Shown here: one piece after another, positions 52,671 to 61,929 of the stretch
Layout of the letters: each line of letters starts with the position of its first letter
Numbering within the stretch: the stretch's first letter is position 1
Assembly: GCA_031216915.1 (NCBI GenBank)
Contig: CM062296.1
Span: 60,129,084-60,193,083 of the forward strand
Source: Pictodentalium vernedei
Lineage: Eukaryota; Mollusca; Scaphopoda; Dentaliida; Dentaliidae
Length of the DNA: 64,000 nt
Reading direction: 5' to 3'
Position numbers and translations under genes: made by a program
Notes under the pieces: generated by a model
What the model saw: only the letters and a program-made list of their open reading frames with translations
What the model was told of the DNA's origin: nothing
Database searches by the model: none

Positions 52671-52802
52671 AGTCCGCATGGGGAATTGTCCGTTTTTCTA
52701 TTAAGCAGAATGGGGCAATGTCCGATGGGGAAATGTCCGGCCTAAATGGGATGGGGTAATGTCCGGATGGGGAAATGTCCGACGGGGAAATGTCAGACGA
52801 CC
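52671..52802. repeat. Right terminal iterons of MULE copy 2
   Basis: Inverted relative to the left block: repeats of GATGGGGAAATGTCCG with variants GGGGCAATGTCCG and GGGGTAATGTCCG. Confidence 0.85.
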
Positions 52803-52978
52803 CGACGAGCAATACGCCTCGGTACACAGCGCCACTGAGCCCACAGCCCCACACTTGTGCAATCGGGATGAAGTCCCTTGTCCAAAGTCACAACGCATTT
52901 ACCCCTGGTGGGGATCGAACTGTGGAATCTTTGGTTTGAAGACCAATACAGTAACCACTAAGCCACCACGCTCCCCAG
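52803..52978 (-). repeat. SINE, tRNA-headed half (split by the MULE)
   Basis: Continues the SINE of 40715-40918 from CGACGAGCAATACGCC. Ends with the head, which on the minus strand reads GGGGAGCGTGGTGGCTTAGT and contains the box-B-like GTTCGATCC. Confidence 0.82.
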
Positions 52979-53098
52979 ATAATATCAAGATTCAATTGTT
53001 TCTTTCTTTCTGTTAATGATATGGTACAAATCCATTTAACAATAATGAACTTGATGTGCGTTAACTCTGTCGAAAATATGTTTATGACAACATTTAAA

Positions 53099-53890
53099 CA
53101 GGCCTGCAACCACGGGGGGGGGGGGAGGGGGGGCGGTGCCCCCCGGAAACATTTTCGCCCCCACCCCCCTAGAAAAATTTCAGACACTGTTTTTCAATTT
53201 TCACCATTTTGATCCATTTTATCTGACAGTGAATTAACTCAGAGTTGTCAATTTACACCTGTAATTGCATTGAATATAATCCCATGACTGAGTCTCTATT
53301 GTTATATTTGAGGTGTTTATTCAACACACAGATTATACACAATTATGACAATACGAAACATTAGCTAATTAACAGAAGTGATTATCTGTCTTCAATAGCA
53401 GTTTAAATTTCAAGTGATGAATGGTTACTGGTAATTGAAAGTAGGAGAAATGCTCCCGCAAACAGAGGCTTTCCATGGGACAAAGACAGGAAATTGCTCC
53501 TTTTAATGCCAAATTTTAACATTTTTACTCGCCGGGTGGAACCATGGTCGACTCGGGGCACATGTGCTTGTCAAAGAGTATCAAATTAGCGGAATTTAGT
53601 CACTTTGAGGAGGTGAGGGGGAGGGATAAAATGATTCTGAATGGTCCTTCACAAGTTAGTGGACAGAAATAAAAAAATGCAAATAATGAATCTTGTTATT
53701 TGAGCAGAAAAAATAAAACCTTTTGGGGTATGTTGAAGTAGGAATTGATCCTTCAGAAGACAGGAAATTGCTCCTTTTAAAGCCAAATTTTAAAATTTTT
53801 CCATGCCGGGTTGAACCATGGTCGACCCGGCACGCATGTGCTTGGCACGGTGTATCCAAATTAGTGGAATTTAGTCACTATTGTGTGTGT

Positions 53891-53924
<34 letters not shown>

Positions 53925-54587
53925 AAAATGATTCTGGATGATCGTTCAAAAGTTAGTGGACAGAAATAAAAAAAAAATCAAATAAAGAATCTTGTTATTT
54001 GTGCAGAAAAAATAAAAAACTTTTTGGGGTATGTTGAAGTAGGAATTGATCCTTCAGAAGACAGGAAATTACATTGCGCCTTTTAATACAAAATTTTTAA
54101 TTTTTCCCATGCCGGGTCGAACCATGGTCGACCCGGCGCACATGTGTTTGGCACGGCGTGTCCAAATTAGTGGAATTTAGTCACTATGAGGGGGGGGGGG
54201 GGGGTTCAGGATGGTCAATTTAAAAGTTAGTGGACAGAAATAAAAAAAAAATCAAATAATGAATCTTGTTATTTGAGCAGAAAAAATAAAACTTTCTGGG
54301 GTATGTTGAAGTTTGAATTGATGATCCTACAGAAGACAGGAAATTGCTCCTTTTAATGCCAAATTTTTTCCATGCCGGACCAAATCATGGTCGGCCCGGC
54401 GCACATGTGCTTGGCAAGATGTATCCAAATTAGTGAACTTTAGTCACTGGGGGGGGGGGGGGGGGGGGGGGGGGGGGAGTAAAACGATTCTGGATGGAAA
54501 AATGATGGGATTATGTCCAGGTTGGGGGAGGTGGGTCCCCTACACGACCCCCCCCCCCCCCGATGCCCGACCCTGGTTGCAGGCCTG
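53099..54587. mobile_element. hAT-type non-autonomous element with internal tandem repeats
   Basis: Inverted ends CAGGCCTGCAACCACGGG and CAGGCCTGCAACCAGGGT (reverse strand). Exact 8-bp duplications CATTTAAA at 53091-53098 and 54588-54595. The interior has about four units of 275-300 bp (53470-54500), each with GGAAATTGCTCCTTTTAA, a GCCGGGT..CCATGGTCGACCCGG palindrome and a long G run (up to ~40). No protein-coding capacity. Confidence 0.9.
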
Positions 54588-54595
54588 CATTTAAA

Positions 54596-55085
54596 GTGTG
54601 ATTGAGTATTTATGTTAACACTGACGCGCGCATACTATCACACACACGGTCGGTCATACATTTTGGAGGTCTGTAGTACCGGACTGTAGTACATGTTAGG
54701 GATCCGTTAGTTAGTCTGTTAAAAAATCGGTTAACTGAAGTAGATCGTAATCTTACCAACATACAAGTACCAAATCCACCCCAGACAAGATAATCCGCAG
54801 ACACTATAATTGCCTTTAACGTCTGGTAAAGCATACAGGTGAGGTCTAATTATCAGCTTTGGTCGCTACGACCAAAGCTGATAAACCGACCTCACCTGTA
54901 TGCTTTACCAACGTTTTTAAACGGCTCCCAGTCACTGAAGTTAAGCATCTCCTGAACAATCTCAAAATATCCAGATGGGGGTTTGGGGATCCTGGAATTT
55001 AAAATTTTCATACCGATGACCATCCATCGCCCGAACCAGCCCCCCCCCCCCCCCTCCATACCATATGCCGAGATGTTGTTTTTTC
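54596..55085. other. Non-coding stretch with a long hairpin
   Basis: A hairpin at about 54819-54913: arms AACGTCTGGTAAAGCATACA / TGTATGCTTTACCAACGTTT with inner ATCAGCTTTGGTCG. Possible MITE centre. No gene seen. Confidence 0.5.
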
Positions 55086-55185
55086 NNNNNNNNNNNNNNN
55101 NNNNNNNNNNNNNNNNNNNNNNNNNNNNNNNNNNNNNNNNNNNNNNNNNNNNNNNNNNNNNNNNNNNNNNNNNNNNNNNNNNNNN
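55086..55185. other. Assembly gap
   Basis: Exactly 100 N, the usual placeholder for a gap of unknown size. Features on either side should not be assumed contiguous. Confidence 0.99.
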
Positions 55186-55458
55186 AACACGGATCCAGAT
55201 GGAAACCATAGTCAACATGTTTACCACTGATCTGATGGATAATGATAAACCAACCTACAATTAAATATATAATGTTCCCCATCTCCGTTCCTCATCCTCA
55301 TACCCGGAGGTACGGCGGACACTATGGGGCAAATCGATTGAATGTGTGAGCGTTTCGATTACTGCATCGCAAGCTAAGCATAAGTGAATTATCTGATTCT
55401 CACGGCTACCGGCTAATATTCTGGAAACGCTAAATCATCCTTCTCATGCAATGTTTAG

Positions 55459-55676
55459 CCCTTTAACCAACGTGATGGACAAAAACGGCCAGCGCTATTC
55501 TCAAGAATCGCCAATTAATTTTCATTATCTTTTCATTTTTTGTCTCAAAAACATAGGTTTTGACCCCTCATTGGAACGAGCTCGTTCCAATGAGGGATCA
55601 TAACCTATGTTTTTGAGACAAAAATGAAAAAAATGCAATTTTGCAAGGTCGTCTGCTTTTCGTGTTAGGTAAAGGG
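55459..55676. mobile_element. Palindromic TTAA MITE
   Basis: 218 bp. Right TTAA 55677-55680 intact; left reads TTAG (55455-55458). The centre is TTGGAACGAGCTCGTTCCAA. Reverse orientation relative to 23137-23370. Confidence 0.78.
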
Positions 55677-56112
55677 TTAACATCAACATTTTCCATCACG
55701 CGGTTCGCGTGGAGACGTTCAACCTGGTCGAGAGCTTCATTGAAGACTACAGGAAAGAATCAGTTTGGGTTCTACAAAAGGTTCTGATTGAATAGTTTCC
55801 ATCCATTTCGGGACATTTCCAAATGATCTGCAACACATGAAACATTAACTATGTTTTTTTTTTACTGAACTGCCTTTAAGGGTTGCATGGACTTGGAAAT
55901 TTTCAAATGGCGTCTTGGTTGTTTAATAGAGTTCTCAAAATGGAAGTTGGGATTTTTAATTTGATGGGCTTGAAGTTATTTTTAATGGACATTTTATGCA
56001 AAATGTTGTAAAAACAGGAAGAATTTTAACCAATAGACTTCATCTTACATATGAAGTTGTTAATGACGCTTGATGGAGAGTTAATCTGAGTTATGCCTGG
56101 AATGTTCCACAA

Positions 56113-56802
56113 TCAGAAGTAAAGCATCAGTGAACTAGTTTTCAAATTTATTCGCAAATTTTCATTTACATTTTGCGATACAAATAGGCTGCAGTTGATT
56201 ATCTTGTATCGCAAAATGCTATACATAATTGAATATTGTGTAGCTTTTTGTAAGTTTTGTATAGCAAAAAGCGACGCGACACTGCTTATTTTGAGCCCTG
56301 GTTGAACATTGTCACCGAAAAATGAAAACACCGGTACAATGTGAATACCTGTATTTAATTTTGATCGCACGATATTATTAAAATCTGAATACCATGAAGC
56401 CCTGCATCCCCCATCCCATACGCTAGACTCCGAGAAGGCAAAGGCCTCTTCTCTGACTATTATTCTCAGATAGTGATTCCCTGATAGCGTACAACTGTAC
56501 CCACTGATCCAGGGCGGGCTGGGCCAAGAAACGTTACCAGGAAATGATGCTTGGCGGACCCCAGACCTGGAGAAAGTTTTACTTTTTAGATCTGAACGTG
56601 CACTGCTTCCTTGCACCTGAGTGATCAATGGCAGTTCACACAAATGACATTTCGATGGCATATTTGTGTCATTTTCGTCACTCATTCGGCAAGAATGGTA
56701 TAAACAGAGGGTGGAGGTGTGCGGACCCATCGGGCAGACCATCGTTCGACCAAACGGAAGATTTTGCTTTTTCTGAAGTAAAAGGACGCTGTTTCCTTGC
56801 AT
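56113..56802 (-). CDS. Hypothetical open frame, no recognised domain
   Basis: A 229-codon open frame, the longest not belonging to a transposon. The sequence is Ser-rich with several Cys (CHLCELPL, MCP...) and no recognisable motif, signal peptide or membrane span. Its 5' half includes two diverged repeats around CAAGGAAGCAGTGC / CAAGGAAACAGCGT, and its 3' end runs through a hairpin (56170-56218), so it may be a chance frame. No promoter or splice evidence. Confidence 0.15.
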   Translation of the reverse strand: MQGNSVLLLQKKQNLPFGRTMVCPMGPHTSTLCLYHSCRMSDENDTNMPSKCHLCELPLITQVQGSSARSDLKSKTFSRSGVRQASFPGNVSWPSPPWISGYSCTLSGNHYLRIIVREEAFAFSESSVWDGGCRASWYSDFNNIVRSKLNTGIHIVPVFSFFGDNVQPGLKISSVASLFAIQNLQKATQYSIMYSILRYKIINCSLFVSQNVNENLRINLKTSSLMLYF

Positions 56803-57220
56803 CTGAGCGATCAGTGGCAGACCAAACTAAAGGTATATCGAAATGTTCACGTTGGCAGTCCACATAGAACACATTTCAATATATTGTCATTCTATGCAAT
56901 AAGATCCATTTCGTCTGTTGGGCATTTTCACATTTCAGGCGCCAACAGGTGTTGGACTCAATTAATTTTGCGGGTCCCAGGGGCCACCCGATATGGGGGC
57001 CCACCGGGATTTTCCCAGTGGACTATACATCCAGCCCCCCTGCACTGACCCTCCAATGACCAGACGAGGATATATGGGTTGTTATATTTGGATCCATGAA
57101 GGCAATGCGACTTGGAGGGGTTTCCCTCACCCTGTTTATGAACAAGGTATCCTTATTCCGCCATCGCTATGATCGGATACGCAATTAATTTGTTTTCGGT
57201 TTTTGCGTTCACAACACAGC
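56803..57220. other. Non-coding stretch, nothing identified
   Basis: GC-richer than its surroundings around 56940-57060. No motif, repeat or RNA gene recognised. Confidence 0.35.
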
Positions 57221-58526
57221 ATAATAATAATAACTCTTTGGGCCAGCCGCTGATTTGTCGCGGTCCTCATAAGAGAAGGCCATCATTCCCCCTGCACCCC
57301 ACCCCCTCTTCCCCTCCTCTCCTCCCAGCATTCAGATATAAACTGCTTAATAGTGTCCCTCACTTCCTCTTTTTCAATTTCTTCAATAAGCATTCCTACT
57401 CTCTCCCTCGTGTCCCCCTTCAGCCATCTATCCTTTGTTTCTTCACCCCACTTCTGCATTATTCTTCCAGTAAATTTTATTCTATGAGGTATATACTGTG
57501 GGCATTCCAAGAGAAAATGTTCCAGGGTCTCCACTACTCCAGAGTGGCACATTTGGCATCCCTTTTCTCCATCTCTCCCAATTTTTCCCCGAAGCTCCAG
57601 TGATCTTGATCTCAGTTTGAACAGCAGTGACCCTCCAAAGGTGCCATCTAGGTACTTCTCAAAAGCTGGCTTTTCTTTATATTGTAACCCCTGCAGTGAT
57701 CTTTTCACGCTAACCCCTGCTCGCCAGTTTCGATTGCAATCTTCCATGACTCTCTCTTTGACAAATCTTTTGCCTTCTTTCATTCCTACTTCTATGTTTG
57801 TGACCTCTATAGAGTAATTGTCCATTAGTTCCCTCACATGTTTTGACCACCCCGTATCTATATTAGAATTCCAAATGGTATCGAGCATCAATTTGCACCA
57901 CCGGTTGTCAGGCAGGTTTCTCAAGTAGTTAAAGTAACACAGTTTTCCCAAATCTACCCTGTCCTTGATTTTCATCCACCCAAGCTCCCCCCTTACTGCT
58001 TCCAAAGCTGCAGCATTACTCGACCCTGTTATCCATCTGCCGGCATCATTCTGAGTACTTTCCAACTTCTTAATAACGGTTTGGTTTAATGGAATCACGT
58101 CCGTGCCATACGTTATACTTGGTAAACCAACCCTCTCCCACAGTGTTTTCCCCACAAAGACCTTGTTGAAACTACTTTTCCCTAAAAGTTTTTAGTTGGT
58201 TCAGAATTCTTTTCCCCTCAGAATCAGTTTGGCTGAGTAATTTCTGTACACCCCTCTTCCCGTTATATTTATGCTTACCCCTAGATACTCATACTCTCCC
58301 GTTTCTCCTACAGTGATTTGTTTGCTTTCCCCTTCGGGGATTGAGAACTCCCCCACTCTCCATCTCTTCGTCATATCTACCTTGCGTCCAACGGGTATTA
58401 CCTTGCTTTTATTTTCATTCAGTTCGAGCCGCCAAGTGTTCCCATATCTACCAACAATTTCCAGCAATTTCTCTAGCCCCTGTTCAGTTCTAGACATTAA
58501 CACCATGTCGTCCGCAAAGAATAAGC
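57221..58526 (-). mobile_element. LINE, 5'-truncated copy
   Basis: 1.3 kb of the same LINE, tail first (57221, ATAATAATAATAACTC). It is cut within reverse transcriptase motif C (FADDMVLMS). AGCAT occurs at both ends (before 57221 and at 58524), a possible 5-bp target duplication. The right flank runs into a GGTTGGAACGAGCTCG fragment of the TTAA MITE family. Confidence 0.87.
57283..58526 (-). pseudogene. LINE ORF2 fragment, frameshifted
   Basis: From FADDMVLMS to the C-terminus with the zinc-knuckle-like CQMCHSGVVETLEHFLLECP. Indels near 58190 (extra T) and 58217 (lost bases) break the frame between LILRGK and the KLLGK segment. Confidence 0.82.
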
Positions 58527-58816
58527 ATATGGACCTCTGGTTGGAACGAGCTCGTTTTTATGGAAGTTCATAAGGTCAGGTCCGAAGCCGCTGGGGGTGA
58601 GCGGTTCGTCCTCCTATCGCATGACCATGTCTGTGGGAAATTTTTGTTGTCCATCGAAAAAAACTGTTGGCCGCTCGAATACCGACAATTCTCGTCCCAC
58701 CATGTCCTAAAGTATTTTCAGAAGCGCACAAGGAAGTTATTTAGTTGGTTTTGAAAAAACTGTTGGGACTCTGCTAGTCATGCTTGGCACATGGTGAATA
58801 TGCCCTCTGCTTTTAA

Positions 58817-59059
58817 CCCTTTACCTAACATGAAAAGCAGACGACACTTGCAAAAAAAATTCTTGAATAACTAATTTTTTTCATTTTTTGTCTCAAAAAC
58901 ATAGGTTATGACCCCTCGTTGGAACGAGCTCGACGAGCTCGTTCCAACGAGGGGTCATAACCTATGTTTTTGAGACAAAAAATGAAAATATTTTGAAAAT
59001 TAATTGGCGATTTTTGAGAATAGCGCTGGCCGGTTTTGGCCGTTACGTTGGGTAAAGGG
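58817..59059. mobile_element. Palindromic TTAA MITE
   Basis: 243 bp, TTAA at 58813-58816 and 59060-59063. Centre GGAACGAGCTCGACGAGCTC. Nearly identical to 23623-23865. Confidence 0.86.
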
Positions 59060-59191
59060 TTAACTCATGTCCGACATACTGTTCAACTGCAATGACAGCC
59101 ATCTCGATTGAGAAACGCTCATCACTCCAAGCTGAAAGAAATACCTACTCCGATTGTTTCCTTCGTTATTATATACACAACTCTCGTAAAT

Positions 59192-59379
59192 GGGGGTGCG
59201 GTGGCGTTGCCCTGCCTGTGCTGTAGTGTGGAGTTACGATGTTGGGGAGCTGGCAGCTGCCCGTCGTTGCTCGGTGGTTCTCTCCGGGTACTCCGGCTTC
59301 CTCCACCCGTAAAATTGTCACGGTCATGATTAACCATTGTGCATAAATATGAGACCTTAAACAACAACAATAAATAAAT
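59192..59379 (+). repeat. SINE with internal deletion and 13-bp target duplication
   Basis: Only GGGGGTGCGGTGGC of the tRNA-like head remains, joined directly to the body at GTTGCCCTGCCTGTGC. Exact duplications AACTCTCGTAAAT at 59179-59191 and 59380-59392 show that the short form itself was inserted, or that the deletion came later. Confidence 0.85.
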
Positions 59380-59392
59380 AACTCTCGTAAAT

Positions 59393-60100
59393 TCCTTGTT
59401 CCGGTAATTAAACTCGTTTTTTGACATTACTGTCAGTGGCTAATACCTTTCAACTCGACATTCAGGATGAACTAAATGTTTCATTATTCCCATTTTTAGC
59501 TAAGTAGCATTCCACTGTGATTGAATGCGGTAATTCTCTTGACAATTACAACAGGTCGAGAGATCAGTATGGGTGCTGAAACTCGAACACACGAGGCTAG
59601 TACATAAAGCGACCGATTTAAGACGATACTAAGAGATACATACAGCCAGTGTGGTTGGTAATGCCCTTTATTTTTCCATCGGCAGCTACACCACTCTCTC
59701 GTTCTTTGCGATTCACAACTCGTAAACCTCACCCCAGATTCCTAGCGTAGAGCGGTCGAAACACCTTCGGCGTCACCATCTAGGCCTACTGGTTGTTGCT
59801 CGAGCCACCAATGAAACAGATCGAGATACAGTACAGTCATCGTGGACTGGTCACTTTCCACGGGTGGGCAATGTTTCAACGGACACAAGAATATTATATT
59901 CCAAACACTATAATTATAGGAACAATCATCACAAAATTAATAAATGAAGCACCGGGTACAACCCGGTGCTTCATTAATTAAAATTTTGCTGATGCGGATT
60001 TTTGTAAACGCATGCGTGGACATAACTGACCACGCCTGGATTACGATCAGTCCACGGCGACTGTACTGCAAATGCAGGAGCGGACAAAGCACACGGTTGA
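59393..60100. other. Non-coding stretch with a palindrome
   Basis: A perfect palindrome at about 59936-59982 (TAATGAAGCACCGGGT-type arms around ACAA). No gene recognised. Confidence 0.5.
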
Positions 60101-60103
60101 CCA

Positions 60104-60366
60104 CGAGACTAAGAGACCCGGACCAGCCAAGTTGTAAACAAGTTTCATACCCCACCCCCCACCCCCACCCCCTTCTTTTAAGGTTCACTATCCACGAATC
60201 TCTTTCCAGATTTCCCCCGGGTGGACGAGCCCCTAGATGTAACAGATCGAGAGATAAGTGGAGGGGCCGAGGAGTCGAACCTATGATCTCCAGCACACCA
60301 AGCAACAGATTTGCCACGAGACTAAGCGATCCGACCCGCCCAAGCTGGTTGGTAAATGACCGACAG
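60104..60366 (-). repeat. tRNA-like SINE fragments, minus strand
   Basis: Two segments with GAGACTAAGAGACCCGGACC / GAGACTAAGCGATCCGACCC and TGGTTGGTAAATGACC-type ends. The second includes GTCGAACCTATGATCTCCA (box-B-like GGTTCGAC on the minus strand). A third copy is at about 60940-61078. Confidence 0.45.
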
Positions 60367-60367
60367 G

Positions 60368-60893
60368 TGGCGTTGCGGTAACCGGTTCTCAGCAGATCAC
60401 CGAGGTGAATCAATGTCGAGCCCGGTTAATCCTCGGATGGGTGACTGAATGAGCGATCGATTCGACCTTCCGGGTTGTGTCCTTGGGCAAGTCACTCAAC
60501 CCCGATTGTCCACATGGCGGCAAGATGACGCCGTGTACGTATATTAAGGCGTACTGTACGTCGATGGTCTTCAACCATTCTAATCCTGCCTGTACTGCAC
60601 TCTAAAATCGGCTGGGTTAAATATCAACCCAAAACAACTGGGTTGAGTGAATATGAACCCAATTGGGTTCATATTCACTCAACCCAGTTGATTTGGGTTA
60701 TTTTTTAACCCAACCGATTTTAGAGTGTGCAGTGCGGAGTTACGATGTTGGGGAGCTGGAAGCTGCTCGTCGTTGCTCGGTGGTTCTCTCCGGGTACTCC
60801 GGCTTCTTCCACCCGTAAAACTGGCACGGTCATGATTAGCCATTGTGCATAAGTATGTGACCTTAAACACCAATAAATAAATAAATATAGATG
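60368..60893 (+). repeat. 5S rRNA-headed SINE with nested palindromic MITE
   Basis: The head (60368-60450) resembles 5S rRNA: CAGATCACCGAGGTGAATCA, GTCGAGCCCGGTTAATCCTC and GGATGGGTGACTG. The body is the same as in the tRNA-headed SINEs (TTGTGTCCTTGGGCAAG, GGGTACTCCGGCTTC). A ~125-bp palindrome is inserted in it at about 60599-60728. Tail (AATA)n. Confidence 0.8.
60599..60728. mobile_element. Palindromic MITE CACTCTAAAATCGG
   Basis: Near-perfect inverted repeat from CACTCTAAAATCGGCTGGGT to its complement, with a second inner palindrome (GTGAATATGAACCCAATTGG). It interrupts the 5S SINE body between CTGTACTG and TGCAGTGCGG. The target duplication is ambiguous (TG or TGCA). Confidence 0.75.
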
Positions 60894-60939
60894 ACCAACA
60901 TTATTCTCCCGTATCTTTTAGAGTCACCATCTTTCACAC

Positions 60940-61078
60940 AGATGTCTCTCCTATAGCGTGCGAACCTATTTGCGTGGGGCGGAGGCTCGAACTTACGACC
61001 TCCACACACAAGACGACCCATTCACCACGAAATTAAGAGATCCGGACCTATCAAACTGGCTGGTAAATGGTCCCTATA
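60940..61078 (-). repeat. tRNA-like SINE fragment, minus strand
   Basis: On the minus strand reads GATCTCTTAATTTCGTGGTG (box-A region) and AAGTTCGAGCC (box B). Related to 60104-60366. Not a functional tRNA: no foldable acceptor stem seen. Confidence 0.45.
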
Positions 61079-61241
61079 CCTCGAACGCACACAATTAACC
61101 ATTTTTCCTAACCCAACGACCATGTACGTTGGGCACTATTCACAGAAATCTTCATTCAAATTTTATTATGTTTTTCTTTTTTTGCCTGAAAACATAGCTT
61201 ATGGCTGACCACAAATTGGAATAATCACAATAAGGGTAACA

Positions 61242-61643
61242 TTTTTTTATTAGTGTTTAACGACACCTTAACAGCCAGGGTCATATCATGTCGGTGACAG
61301 TTTTACGGGTGGAGGAAGCCGGAGTACCCGGAGAGAACCACCGAGCAACGACGAGCAGCTGTCAGCTCTCCAACATCGTAACTCTGAACTCTGCACCGCG
61401 ACACAGGCAGGGTTAGATTGGTTGAAAACATGCGCACCTTCGACGTGCAGTACGCCTTAGTACACAGAGTCATCGTGCCCCCCACGTAGGCAATCGGGGT
61501 TAAGTGCCTTGCCCAAGGACACAACGTGGGAGCGCGAATCAGTCGCTGAAATGGTCACCCATCCAACTACTAATCACGCCCGACGTTGCTTAACTTCGGT
61601 GATCTGACAAGAACCGGTTACCGCGAGGCCATCGCGCCCCCAA
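61242..61643 (-). repeat. 5S rRNA-headed SINE, minus strand
   Basis: On the minus strand the head reads CAGATCACCGAAGTTAAGCA, ACGTCGGGCGTGATTAGTAG, TTGGATGGGTGACC, closer to 5S rRNA than the copy at 60368. The shared SINE body follows; ends near GTCGTTAAACACTAATAAAA. Confidence 0.8.
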
Positions 61644-61929
61644 TTATGGTACAAGAGCTATAAGCAAATGAAAGTGTCAATGACACTGTAGCTCAACTTG
61701 TCAAGACAAAGACATGTACATGTATAGTATGTGACACAGCAATGACAAACATCTAGGTAATGACCTGATAACAAAGGTACATATAAAGTATTGTAATGGT
61801 CTGTACATAAATACTGAGCGTTGCCTGTAACAAATGTATAGGTAAAGTATTGTAAAGGTGGGTGACAGTCAGGTGCTAAACTAGAAAAGAAATCTTTGAG
61901 TCCCAGAGTGGGTCTGACTGAACCCCAAA
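61644..61929. other. Non-coding, imperfect short repeats
   Basis: Two or three ~60-bp imperfect repeats with ACAAAGGTACATATAAAGTA / ACAAATGTATAGGTAAAGTA. Nothing else. Confidence 0.4.

Larger units (their letters stand above)
40919..52802 (-). mobile_element. Mutator-like element (MULE copy 2) with nested insertions
   Basis: Ends GGTGTGCGGACATTTCCTCA (left) and GGTCGTCTGACATTTCCCCG (right, reverse strand) are inverted repeats that run on in tandem GGACATTTCCCC iterons. The flanks CGACGAACA (40910-40918) and CGACGAGCA (52803-52811) are a 9-bp target duplication with one mismatch, as expected for MULEs, and lie within one SINE. Without the nested MULE, the hAT and the LINE, the element is about 2.9 kb: iterons, 3' region, transposase, FLYWCH exon, promoter region, iterons. 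The transposase runs on the minus strand. Total span with insertions is 11,884 bp. Confidence 0.82.

Noticed and set aside
55715-55835. Possible extra exon, either minus strand after TGTGTTGCAG (SFGNVPKWMETIQSEPF) or plus strand (VETFNLVESFIEDYRKESVW)
   Set aside because: Both strands look plausible but neither has a matching second splice site or recognisable domain; not called.
60368-60450. Functional 5S rRNA gene (also 61643 minus)
   Set aside because: Only parts of the 5S sequence match and a SINE body is fused to it.
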